Source: Bacillota bacterium
GTDB taxonomy: Bacteria; Bacillota; Limnochordia; DTU087; JAAYGB01
Length of the DNA: 42,650 bases
Direction: 5' to 3'
Assembly: GCA_012727955.1 (NCBI GenBank)
Contig: JAAYGB010000042.1
Span: 1 to 42,650, forward strand
How positions within the stretch are numbered: position 1 is the stretch's first letter; every line of letters starts with the position of its first letter. Position numbers and translations under genes: made by a program. Of the stretch, positions 17,765 to 24,554 are shown in pieces. The notes beneath the pieces were generated by a model. The model did no database searches, was not told the origin of the DNA, and worked only from the letters and a program-made list of their open reading frames with translations.

Positions 17765-19150
17765 CTAGTGTCGCTGTTTCTGCTCCTGTTGCTGTCTGAG
17801 GCTTTGCACCCCTCGCTCAATTTCATCGGCAAGATTGGCGGCCAACTCTTGGGCAGAGATCCCACCGGATAGGAAAGCAGTGGCCTCGGGCAGTACCGCT
17901 TCATCTAATAGCTTTTTCGCTAGCCCTTCCCATTCAGGCGTCAACCTGGGCCGAGCTCTGCCACTGCAGGCAGCCAAAAGCCCAGCCTGCTGCAAGGAAC
18001 TTAGCTTCAGTTGGTCGCTCCAAATCCCCAACAAAGGTTGATAGCTAGGCACACCGTAGCGAACTACGGAATAGAAGATTCCCATATACTTGGCATACAA
18101 CCGGCCAAAGTCTGCAGCCAACCGGGTATGAGCTGCTCCTTTATAGGGAGATTGCCGGAAAATCGCGACCCGATGGTCGATGGGTTCAGGCGGTCCCCAA
18201 GTGGACTGACAGGGAAAGGGAAGGAAGGCAATGTCGTTAGCACCAGGAGCGGTGTTAGACCACCGCTGCTTGGGAATTTTACCCAACACCCAAGGGCCCA
18301 CCGGCCCGATAATCGGTGAGTTTCCAGTGTAGAATTTCTCGAGGAAATCCCCCGCGGCAGTGGTAATTACCTTCCGAGAAAACCACAGAGAAATTTGCTC
18401 GGCGGTATCGGCGATCACCGACTGGGTCCAGCCCACCACACCATCCTCCATAAGAAGGGGAGCCCCTTGACCCTCTAGGATCAGGGCCAAGGCCTCGCCG
18501 GTCCCACCTTGCAGCACCAGGGCAGGCTGGGTGCCAACGCCGGCAGCCCTTTCCATCAGGCCCGTTAGATCAAGGCAAAGGGCTCGATACCCTTCGCTGC
18601 CATCACCGGCGGTCAACACATCGTGGAAACTTCTCCCCAACAGCCGTTGGTTGAGAGCTAAGAGCCGCACTTCACTCCAACTGGGCCAGGCCCAATAATC
18701 ACCATTGAACTGCATCCGCTCCCAAACGGGGGCAAAGTACTCCACCTCGCCCAAGCTCTCGGCAAACTTGGTTATTGGCAACTGCAAGGGATGCCGCTGG
18801 GCAGAGCTCAGCATCACCACATCCGGTGGCCGCCCATCGGCTATGGCCGTCTCCAAGGCCGGCAGCAATTGTCCCTGGGGCCACAACTTGAGCTCGACAT
18901 CGACATTAGGATAAACTCGCTGAAACTCTCGGATTGCCTGGCGAATTGCCCGTTCCTGTTCCTCCTTTATTTCCGGAGAGGCGGGAAAGATTTCATCCCA
19001 TAATACCAACTGATAGTCCTGATTGACATCGATTTTAGCTCTGGGATCGATAATGATCTCCGGCCGAAACCATATTCTCCAGCCAAGGACGAAAAGGGCC
19101 AACAGCGCCACCAGGCCCCCGAGATAGACCCACCACCTAGTTCTATCCAT
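17765..19150 (-). CDS. Membrane-tethered extracellular solute-binding-like protein
   Basis: 461 residues from ATG 19150, which has GGAGGTG five bases upstream and overlaps the previous stop (TGATG). An uncleaved-looking membrane helix (about residues 8-26) is followed by a family-1 substrate-binding-like fold: YQLVLWDEIFP, VYPNVDVELKLWPQG, IADGRPPDVVMLSS and later FYTGNSPIIGPVGPWVLG, the usual pattern of sugar-binding proteins. There is no lipobox Cys and no ABC permease or ATPase beside it. It is translationally coupled to an L,D-transpeptidase, so a wall-related sensor or carbohydrate-binding role is possible, but no ligand can be named. Confidence 0.75.
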   Translation of the reverse strand: MDRTRWWVYLGGLVALLALFVLGWRIWFRPEIIIDPRAKIDVNQDYQLVLWDEIFPASPEIKEEQERAIRQAIREFQRVYPNVDVELKLWPQGQLLPALETAIADGRPPDVVMLSSAQRHPLQLPITKFAESLGEVEYFAPVWERMQFNGDYWAWPSWSEVRLLALNQRLLGRSFHDVLTAGDGSEGYRALCLDLTGLMERAAGVGTQPALVLQGGTGEALALILEGQGAPLLMEDGVVGWTQSVIADTAEQISLWFSRKVITTAAGDFLEKFYTGNSPIIGPVGPWVLGKIPKQRWSNTAPGANDIAFLPFPCQSTWGPPEPIDHRVAIFRQSPYKGAAHTRLAADFGRLYAKYMGIFYSVVRYGVPSYQPLLGIWSDQLKLSSLQQAGLLAACSGRARPRLTPEWEGLAKKLLDEAVLPEATAFLSGGISAQELAANLADEIERGVQSLRQQQEQKQRH

Positions 19151-20085
19151 CACTTCACCTCCAAGAGGTAATAGGTATCCGGGCCAGCGATCCCGTCGAC
19201 GGCCACCCCGTAGTGTGCCTGGAGAGCCTTGACGGCCTCTTCTGTATCGGGACCGAAGCGAGCATCGGCCACCCCGGGAGAAAAGCCCATGTTGCGCAGG
19301 GCCAGCTGCAGGAAGACCACGTCTTGCCCGCTGTTACCCCGACGCAGAACTCGCTTGGGAAAATCAGGGTCTACCGGACCTATCGCTATCACCGGAGTAC
19401 CGATGGGCACCCAGTCGTAGAGCTCTTCCACGTCGTGGTTGAGCATCCGAAAACAGCCGGCGCTTTCGGCATCGCCAATGTGCCAAGGCTTATTCGTGCC
19501 ATGAATTCCATAGATGCCCCAGGGGACATTGATTCCCATCCAGCGAGTGCCAAAGCCCCCTCCCCAGTGCTTGTCTTTGTGGACGATTTTCCATTCGCCA
19601 ATGGGCGAAGGCGTCTTGCTGGAGCCCACGGTGATGGGGTAAGTCTTGTAAATCTGACCATCGGAATAAAGTTGCAGTTCCCGCTTGGGAATATCCACTA
19701 GGATGATCAACTCCCCCGTGGGCGGAGCTGACTTCGTAACCGCGGGCCGATCAAAGGATGCAGCCAGTGCATCCCAGGTGTCGGAATCAACCCGCCCGTC
19801 GACAGGCAATCCGGCTTCTTCTTGAAAGCGTCTCACTGCTTCCTCTGTAGCCCCATCGAAGCGACCGGTGATCGCTCCTTGAAAAAAGCCACGCTCCTGT
19901 AACCCTGCTTGTAGTTCCTCGACATCCCGACCGGTCATCACCGGTTCCGTCAAGAACAAGACACGATCCGTTTCGCAGGTGGCGTTCTTGAGGCTTACGG
20001 TACCGGCACCCCACGCCCCTTGCACCATCACTGCTACTACACAACCAACCACGGCAAGCAGCCAATAGACCCTCCGCTGCCTCAA
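19150..20085 (-). CDS. L,D-transpeptidase with two peptidoglycan-binding domains
   Basis: Secreted enzyme expected to make 3-3 cross-links or otherwise use tetrapeptide stems. The order is signal peptide, PG_binding_1 (about residues 50-110), YkuD catalytic domain (about 125-240) and a second PG_binding_1 (about 248-310). The catalytic signature runs from YGIHGTN (His195) to SAGCFRM (Cys211). The sandwich with a binding module at both ends is less common than a single one. I prefer TTG 20085, six bases after GGAGGGGGAG, over GTG 20103. It overlaps the solute-binding-like gene. Confidence 0.92.
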   Translation of the reverse strand: MRQRRVYWLLAVVGCVVAVMVQGAWGAGTVSLKNATCETDRVLFLTEPVMTGRDVEELQAGLQERGFFQGAITGRFDGATEEAVRRFQEEAGLPVDGRVDSDTWDALAASFDRPAVTKSAPPTGELIILVDIPKRELQLYSDGQIYKTYPITVGSSKTPSPIGEWKIVHKDKHWGGGFGTRWMGINVPWGIYGIHGTNKPWHIGDAESAGCFRMLNHDVEELYDWVPIGTPVIAIGPVDPDFPKRVLRRGNSGQDVVFLQLALRNMGFSPGVADARFGPDTEEAVKALQAHYGVAVDGIAGPDTYYLLEVK

Positions 20086-20132
20086 CAGCAACTCCCCCTC
20101 CACTGCTTAACGATAGGTTCTAAAAATACTAT

Positions 20133-20164
20133 GGGACACAGGGCATAACTATGCCTTGTGTCCC
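20133..20164 (-). terminator. Hairpin after the flavodoxin-like gene
   Basis: A 14-bp inverted repeat with one unmatched or wobble position and a four-base loop lies downstream of the 20230-20664 gene. On the minus strand it is followed by TATTTTTAG, a modest T-run. It also sits just before the L,D-transpeptidase start. Confidence 0.6.
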
Positions 20165-20229
20165 AGGCTTTCTCAGGGGCCTTATAGCGCTGTTTATGGC
20201 TAAATCAATGGTCAAATTAGCCAAGGGGA

Positions 20230-20664
20230 TTACCCTTGCCGGCGCCGCTCCAGCAACCGCACCAATCTCTCGGCAAAGATGGAGGCATCATCGGCTCCAC
20301 CGATGGCAGCAAAATCTTCAACCATCGCTCCCTGTTTTTCCAGAAGCCCCATTGCCGTACGCAGGGACTTAACAGAGCCGAGGATCCGGCTGTTGACAAA
20401 GGCCGCCGCAGTCTTCCCATCTAGACCGGTACAGCGAGGCAATACTGCCGATAGATCCGGTGGAAGCTTTCCGCCAAGCCATCCCAGGGTGGGACAGCCC
20501 AAAATCACCAAATCATACGCGGCACAGGGAATGGGCCGGGTTCCTTGGGTGTCTGCCGGAGTGGTGGTAACCTGTACGTTACCATTCTCCGCCAAGGCCT
20601 TAGCCAAAAGGTCTGCTAGTTTGGGAATTGGCCCCACTTGACTGAAGAGGATATTAACACGCAT
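20230..20664 (-). CDS. Flavodoxin-fold protein
   Basis: 144 residues from ATG 20664, seven bases after GGGGGA. The order VNILFSQVGPIPKLADLLAK, YDLVILGCPTLGW, KTAAAFVNSR and the final helix match a flavodoxin or NADPH-FMN reductase-like alternating fold. The phosphate loop is not the classical S/T-x-T-G-x-T, so FMN binding is not assured. The gene follows ribU (riboflavin uptake) on the same strand with about 110 bases between, and a hairpin ends it. The redox partner is unknown. Confidence 0.7.
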   Translation of the reverse strand: MRVNILFSQVGPIPKLADLLAKALAENGNVQVTTTPADTQGTRPIPCAAYDLVILGCPTLGWLGGKLPPDLSAVLPRCTGLDGKTAAAFVNSRILGSVKSLRTAMGLLEKQGAMVEDFAAIGGADDASIFAERLVRLLERRRQG

Positions 20665-20775
20665 TGACCAGTCCCCCATCAACGTTTTCGGGACAACCTA
20701 TTTCATCCCAATCTGGCCTTCGCCACCGGGATAGGCTTCCCTTTTTCCTGGGGGACTAGAAGGATAAACTAACCG

Positions 20776-21339
20776 CTACAGTTCTCGAAGGAAAAAGGAT
20801 CGCACACTGGCCCGACTGATTAAGGCAGCATACAACACCCAGGAAATAATCGTGGTAATAATTGCCTTCACTAGATTGAAGGGAACGGTGATGGTAAGCA
20901 CAAACTCCAGGAGCTGATCCTGAGTTACTCCCCACAAGGGGAGAAAAATGAAGTAGTTGCCCAGGGCCATCAGAAAGGTCATGCTGATGGCACCACACAG
21001 GCAGGCCACTCCAAAGCGGATTCCAAGACGGGCTTTAGCCATAGCCCGATAGGCCCAACCGAAGCCCAGCACCAGGCTCACTCCCGTCACGAAGTTGGCG
21101 GTCACTCCGACAATCCCTGCCGTGGACTTGCCAGACAAGAAGAACAGAACAGCCTTTACCAACTGCACAATGCTGCCGGCCAAGGGGCCCATAGCCAAAG
21201 TGGCAAAGAGTGCGGGAACATCACCGGGATCGTACTTGAGAAAGGGTGGAAAGGGTGGAATTGGAAACTCGATGAGAAACATCAACAAGAAAGCCATTGC
21301 CGACAACAAGCCAAGAAACACCTTTTTGCGCAGATCCAT
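20776..21339 (-). CDS. ribU: ECF transporter substrate-binding subunit for riboflavin
   Basis: 187 residues with about six hydrophobic segments and no soluble domain, the form of S components of energy-coupling-factor importers. The motif EFPIPPFPPFLKYDPGDVPAL after the first helix is diagnostic of RibU. It needs the shared EcfA/A-prime/T module, which is not in this window. An FMN riboswitch and an attenuator precede it, which confirms the riboflavin assignment. ATG 21339 has GGAGGAG eight bases upstream. Confidence 0.94.
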   Translation of the reverse strand: MDLRKKVFLGLLSAMAFLLMFLIEFPIPPFPPFLKYDPGDVPALFATLAMGPLAGSIVQLVKAVLFFLSGKSTAGIVGVTANFVTGVSLVLGFGWAYRAMAKARLGIRFGVACLCGAISMTFLMALGNYFIFLPLWGVTQDQLLEFVLTITVPFNLVKAIITTIISWVLYAALISRASVRSFFLREL

Positions 21340-21386
21340 GTTCTAAACTCCTCCTGGAAGCTGGCCTTACGGGACATTGGGACAGC

Positions 21387-21415
21387 AAAAAAGCCCCCGA
21401 AAATCCTCGGAGGCT
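21387..21415 (-). terminator. Intrinsic terminator of the FMN riboswitch
   Basis: Nine-base-pair stem (21407-21415 with 21392-21400, one G-U pair), six-base loop and a six-T run on the minus strand. It lies between the aptamer and ribU and would stop transcription when FMN is bound. Confidence 0.88.
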
Positions 21416-21462
21416 TGGTCCACATGCACCACAGGACACAACAAACCAGCGTTGTGCCGTTG

Positions 21463-21604
21463 TCTTCTCCCTTCCAGACTGTACTGTCGGTTCTGGACTC
21501 ACACCAGATCAACCATCATCGATGGCTCGCGGACTCGACTCAACAAGTCACACCGCCGGTCAGGAATTGAGGGACTAACCCTCTCACCTTGCCCCGAAGA
21601 CGCT
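21463..21604 (-). ncRNA. FMN riboswitch (RFN element)
   Basis: On the minus strand the conserved blocks CTTCGGGGCAAGGTG, ACCGGCGGTG, GTCCGCGAGC and CCAGAACCGACAGTACAG followed by TCTGGAAGGGAGAAG appear in the right order and spacing. This is the six-helix RFN aptamer. With the downstream terminator it forms a transcription-attenuation switch for ribU. Confidence 0.96.
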
Positions 21605-21666
21605 AAATGTATTTTGTTCAAGTTGAATATATCAATCCCACGGGCCGATGTCAACACTGGAAAAAT

Positions 21667-22422
21667 CTAGTTGGGCTTGCCCAGGGGCTCCAACCGCACG
21701 CTCCAGGATTTCTGCTCCTGTCCGAAGACGTGAAATTGACGCACCTTCACCCGGTGCCCCTCCTTCATCGCGACTAACTCATGGGGGCCCGGGGTCAGTT
21801 CAACGGTTTCCGGCAAAGTTCCGTGGTACTGGCCATCGACATAGAGCCTAACTCCCTCTTGATAGGAGTGCACCTTGATTGTGGCAGTGGCCCGGCGTCC
21901 CTGCCTCACGTTGATACTAGCCCAATCTGTGGCCCACCGCGTTTCCGACTGAGAGAGCCTAGTTTCAATCTGCCTCTGCAGAGTATCCCGATCTTGGGAG
22001 AACCAATCCCGAGGAAAGGTAATGGGATATTCCGTGGCTATCGCCCGCACTATCTCTCTACCACTAGGGCCCACCACCTGCAGCCGATAATCTCCCCCGG
22101 GAACTATCAGCGTTTCTCCTGCCTGCAGGTAATTGTCTCGATCATAGGCATTGGGAAAAATCAACTCCGCCCTACCGTTGGGCATGACGCAATACAAGGT
22201 CACGTAGGCATCATCGGAGGTGCGAACATATAGACGGACCGGCTCACCCACATAATAATCAGCGTCATGTTTGCCCCGGTCTGTCCATACTTCCACAGTA
22301 AGCTCTTCAGGCTCAGGCTTGATCACCAGCTGCAGCTTCGCTTCGGCCAAGACCCCACCGGCTACCAGAGCGAAAATCAGCAGGGTAAATCCTAGGATAT
22401 GCAAAGGACGTCGGTTTCCCAT
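21667..22422 (-). CDS. DUF4384 and PEGA-domain surface protein
   Basis: 251 residues. A signal peptide (residues 1-26, ending GGVLAEA) is followed by a DUF4384-like domain: YYVGEPVRLYVRTSDDAYVT, LIFPNAYDRDN and an IVPGGDYRL strand. After a basic helical linker a PEGA-like beta-domain (about 178-245) has VRLYVDGQYHGTLPETVEL and GPHELVAMKEGH. Both are common in exported or membrane-associated surface proteins. ATG 22422 has AAGGTGG seven bases upstream. It follows the sigma-factor gene but is separated from it by a strong hairpin. No function is known. Confidence 0.8.
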   Translation of the reverse strand: MGNRRPLHILGFTLLIFALVAGGVLAEAKLQLVIKPEPEELTVEVWTDRGKHDADYYVGEPVRLYVRTSDDAYVTLYCVMPNGRAELIFPNAYDRDNYLQAGETLIVPGGDYRLQVVGPSGREIVRAIATEYPITFPRDWFSQDRDTLQRQIETRLSQSETRWATDWASINVRQGRRATATIKVHSYQEGVRLYVDGQYHGTLPETVELTPGPHELVAMKEGHRVKVRQFHVFGQEQKSWSVRLEPLGKPN

Positions 22423-22479
22423 GATTAGGCCACCTTCCTTGGACTTTCCTCTGTTGCCCCTAGCCTACCATACTTCCCC

Positions 22480-22521
22480 TAGATCACACAAGCAGGGGTA
22501 GCCCCCTGCCTGTGTAATCTA
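22480..22521 (-). terminator. Long hairpin after the sigma-factor gene
   Basis: A 19-bp inverted repeat (22480-22498 with 22503-22521) with a four-base loop. On the minus-strand RNA the two imperfect positions become G-U pairs, whereas on the plus strand they are C-A mismatches, so it is best folded in the sigma-gene transcript. No T-run follows. Confidence 0.65.
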
Positions 22522-22562
22522 AAGATACTCTTTGCTGCCCCATGGGCCTAGGTCACCACCGC

Positions 22563-23339
22563 CTAGGATACCTTATTGGCCGCTTCTCGTAATTTATCTA
22601 TCGCCCTTCGCTCCAGTCTCGACACATGCATTTGAGATAAATCCAGCTGCTCGCCTACCTGCTGTTGAGACAATTCCTCAAAATACCGTAGGAATAGGAT
22701 CTTTTTGTCCCGTTCGTCCAGTGACACCAGGGCATCCTGCAGACTGAGACTTTCGATGACGTAATCGAAGGATTCATCATCTTGACCTAAATAGGTGTAG
22801 AAGGTGCCGCTATCCTCATCGTTACCAGAGCCTAGAGTGCCATCCAAGGATAGGGGAAAGCGATTGTTGACTACCCGATCCGCTTCCTCAATCTTCTCAC
22901 TGGAAACACCCAGTATCTCCGCCATCTCGTCACGGGATGGAGTGCGCCCATACTCACTGACGTAGCTTGCCTTGGCCTGTTGCAGTTTCAGACTTAAGTC
23001 CTTGACTCCCCGAGGTACCTTTAGATTCCAGGCTTTGTCACGGAAGTGGCGCTTAATCTCGCCCACGATTGTCGGAGTAGCATAAGTTTCGAACTTGACA
23101 CCGCGGCTTGAGTCATAGCGTTGAATCGCCTTGAGCAAACCAATCATTCCCACCTGGACTAAATCATCTAGCGGTTCGCCCCTTCCCTCAAACTTACGAG
23201 CCAGAAATTGAACCAAGCCATAGTACTTCTCAACCAACTGGTCAAGGGCTTCATCGGAAAGCTCTTCGCGATAGCCGTCCGAAGTCTCCACAGGTCTCTG
23301 AAAGTCCGAGTTGTCTCTTATGTACTGCATTTCAGCCAT
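22563..23339 (-). CDS. SigB/SigF/SigG-family RNA polymerase sigma factor
   Basis: 258 residues from ATG 23339, seven bases after AGGAGG. Region 2 reads DLVQVGMIGLLKAIQRYD and FETYATPTIVGEIKRHFRDK, region 3 TPSRDEMAEILGVS, and region 4 LSQQQVGEQLDLSQMHVSRLERRAI. The region-4 helix-turn-helix looks closest to SigB, but family members controlling sporulation (SigF, SigG) are similar. These factors are normally held by an RsbW/SpoIIAB anti-sigma kinase encoded beside them; no such gene is here. A near-consensus sigma-A promoter lies about 160 bases upstream. Its regulon is unknown. Confidence 0.9.
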   Translation of the reverse strand: MAEMQYIRDNSDFQRPVETSDGYREELSDEALDQLVEKYYGLVQFLARKFEGRGEPLDDLVQVGMIGLLKAIQRYDSSRGVKFETYATPTIVGEIKRHFRDKAWNLKVPRGVKDLSLKLQQAKASYVSEYGRTPSRDEMAEILGVSSEKIEEADRVVNNRFPLSLDGTLGSGNDEDSGTFYTYLGQDDESFDYVIESLSLQDALVSLDERDKKILFLRYFEELSQQQVGEQLDLSQMHVSRLERRAIDKLREAANKVS

Positions 23340-23496
23340 GCTCCATCCTCCTTCTGCAATAGATGATTTCCCCTCACTCACCTCTCAGTGACTGAAGATG
23401 TCCAGGTCGCAAGCCTGCCCCTAAAGAGGAGGCGCTCGATGGACTTCCTTCCTGGTTAACCTGCCGTATTTAAGTAGTTCTTCCAACTGTACTACA

Positions 23497-23525
23497 AGTA
23501 TACAGTCCCAGATATTGGTTGTCAA
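23497..23525 (-). promoter_or_regulatory. Predicted sigma-factor gene promoter
   Basis: On the minus strand TTGACA (23525-23520), a 17-base spacer and TATACT (23502-23497): nearly ideal for the housekeeping sigma factor. Confidence 0.75.
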
Positions 23526-23547
23526 TAGTCGTTACTATTAATAATAG
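23519..23547 (+). promoter_or_regulatory. Predicted pseudo-ABC operon promoter
   Basis: TTGTCA (23519-23524), a 17-base spacer and TAATAG (23542-23547). Its -35 box overlaps the -35 box of the opposite promoter over five bases, so polymerase could occupy only one at a time. Confidence 0.6.
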
Positions 23548-23858
23548 CGATTTCACATCTTTGCAACATGCCTTTTCGCATAAACCCGACGTTTTTGCAG
23601 GAAAAACCGGATTCCATCCGCGATTTTCCCCTTCAAGAACTTTAGATAGCGATAATTGTTACTAATTCGTTGCTGCTTTTAGCTGCTGCCGGTGAAAGGA
23701 TTTCAGCTCCAGATTACGATGAGCAGGGCAGGAAAAGGTCTATCCCTGCGCCGAAAAGAGTAAAAGGTCAAGCCTGTGAGCTCAGGCATCATGCTAACTT
23801 ATGCAGCATAGAGATTTATGTGAACCATGGACACGTCCACCATTGGGAGGTCAGGGTT

Positions 23859-24554
23859 TTGTCAACTTTAGAGATGAACGGGGTTACCCTCATGGGATGC
23901 ACCCAACAATACGATCTCAGTGTTAGTTCCGGGCAAGTGGCCATTGTCTATGGCGAAAGTCCAGCAATTCGCCAGAGCTTGCTCCGGGTGCTTTCCGGTG
24001 AAGATCTTCCGGCCAAGGGCGCCATCAGCCTCGACAACATGAACTTTTCCCAAATGAAACCCAAGCAGCGTCGGGAAATCCACGAGAGGAAATTCCGCTA
24101 CATAGCTAAGAACGATCTGCTGCTGGACTATCTCACCGCCGTGGAGAACTGCCTTATTCCAGAGGTCAATTTCACCGGGATTACCATCGAAAGGACCAAG
24201 ATTTTACTGCGGAAGTTAGGAGTAAATAGTCCCGAAAGACGGATGCCCCATGAGCTTTCTCCCCTGGAGCGAAGGCTAGTGGCGGTAGGTCGAAGTCTAA
24301 GGCTGAATCCCAAGGTCTTGCTGGGATATGAACCCGCCGGTGGATTAGATGCCCAGGATGCCGAAGCACTATATATCTCCTTGCAGCGAATTGCCAGGGA
24401 ACACAAACTGATCGTCATCACCACTGAAGCGGCTCTTCCCCCTTGCGGAGAAAATCAAGATTTTCTGCTACTCAAGCTCCATGAGCCAAAGATGTCGATG
24501 ACGACCCCAAAAAATGATGAAGGACAAGCAACACCCAGGGAGGTGATGCAATGA
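23859..24554 (+). CDS. Degenerate ABC-type ATPase (pseudo-ATPase), LolD/FtsE/MacB-like
   Basis: 231 residues from TTG 23859, seven bases after GGGAGGT; this gives the normal ABC ATPase start and length. The fold is complete by pattern, but each catalytic motif is changed. Walker A is GESPAIRQS (32-40), with Lys replaced by Arg38 and two glycines lost. The Q-loop Gln aligns with Lys84 (YIAKNDLLLDYLTAVEN). The signature is LSPLERR (133-139) rather than LSGGQ. Walker B is KVLLGYEPAGGLD with Asp replaced by Tyr157, although Glu158 and the D-loop remain. The H-loop His is Thr (VITTEA). ATP hydrolysis is therefore unlikely. The gene is intact and its stop overlaps the permease start (ATGA), so it is probably maintained as a non-catalytic partner. 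It could still bind nucleotide weakly. Confidence 0.82.
   Translation: MSTLEMNGVTLMGCTQQYDLSVSSGQVAIVYGESPAIRQSLLRVLSGEDLPAKGAISLDNMNFSQMKPKQRREIHERKFRYIAKNDLLLDYLTAVENCLIPEVNFTGITIERTKILLRKLGVNSPERRMPHELSPLERRLVAVGRSLRLNPKVLLGYEPAGGLDAQDAEALYISLQRIAREHKLIVITTEAALPPCGENQDFLLLKLHEPKMSMTTPKNDEGQATPREVMQ

Larger units (their letters stand above)
23340..23858. other. Divergent intergenic region with two promoters and a structured leader
   Basis: 519 bases without a convincing gene, more AT-rich than the surroundings around 23470-23660. It holds overlapping divergent promoters near 23520, a 157-base leader toward the sigma gene and a leader of about 310 bases toward the pseudo-ABC gene. That second leader has several short perfect stems: 23723-23728 with 23744-23749, 23772-23776 with 23783-23787, and 23791-23795 with 23805-23809. 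The open frame continuing upstream of 23859 has no ribosome site and no family resemblance, so I treat it as noncoding. No known riboswitch class is recognised. Confidence 0.6.

Noticed and set aside
17765-19150. Component of a normal ABC sugar importer
   Set aside because: No permease or ATPase gene is adjacent, and the protein has a membrane anchor and no lipobox.
23670-23858. Upstream extension of the pseudo-ATPase reading frame, starting at TTG 23670
   Set aside because: It has no ribosome site and no resemblance to a domain, while TTG 23859 has GGGAGGT at seven bases and gives the normal ABC ATPase length.
23859-24554. Decaying pseudogene
   Set aside because: No stop or frameshift interrupts it. 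It keeps good translation signals and coupling to an intact permease, and the scaffold residues remain while catalytic residues change.
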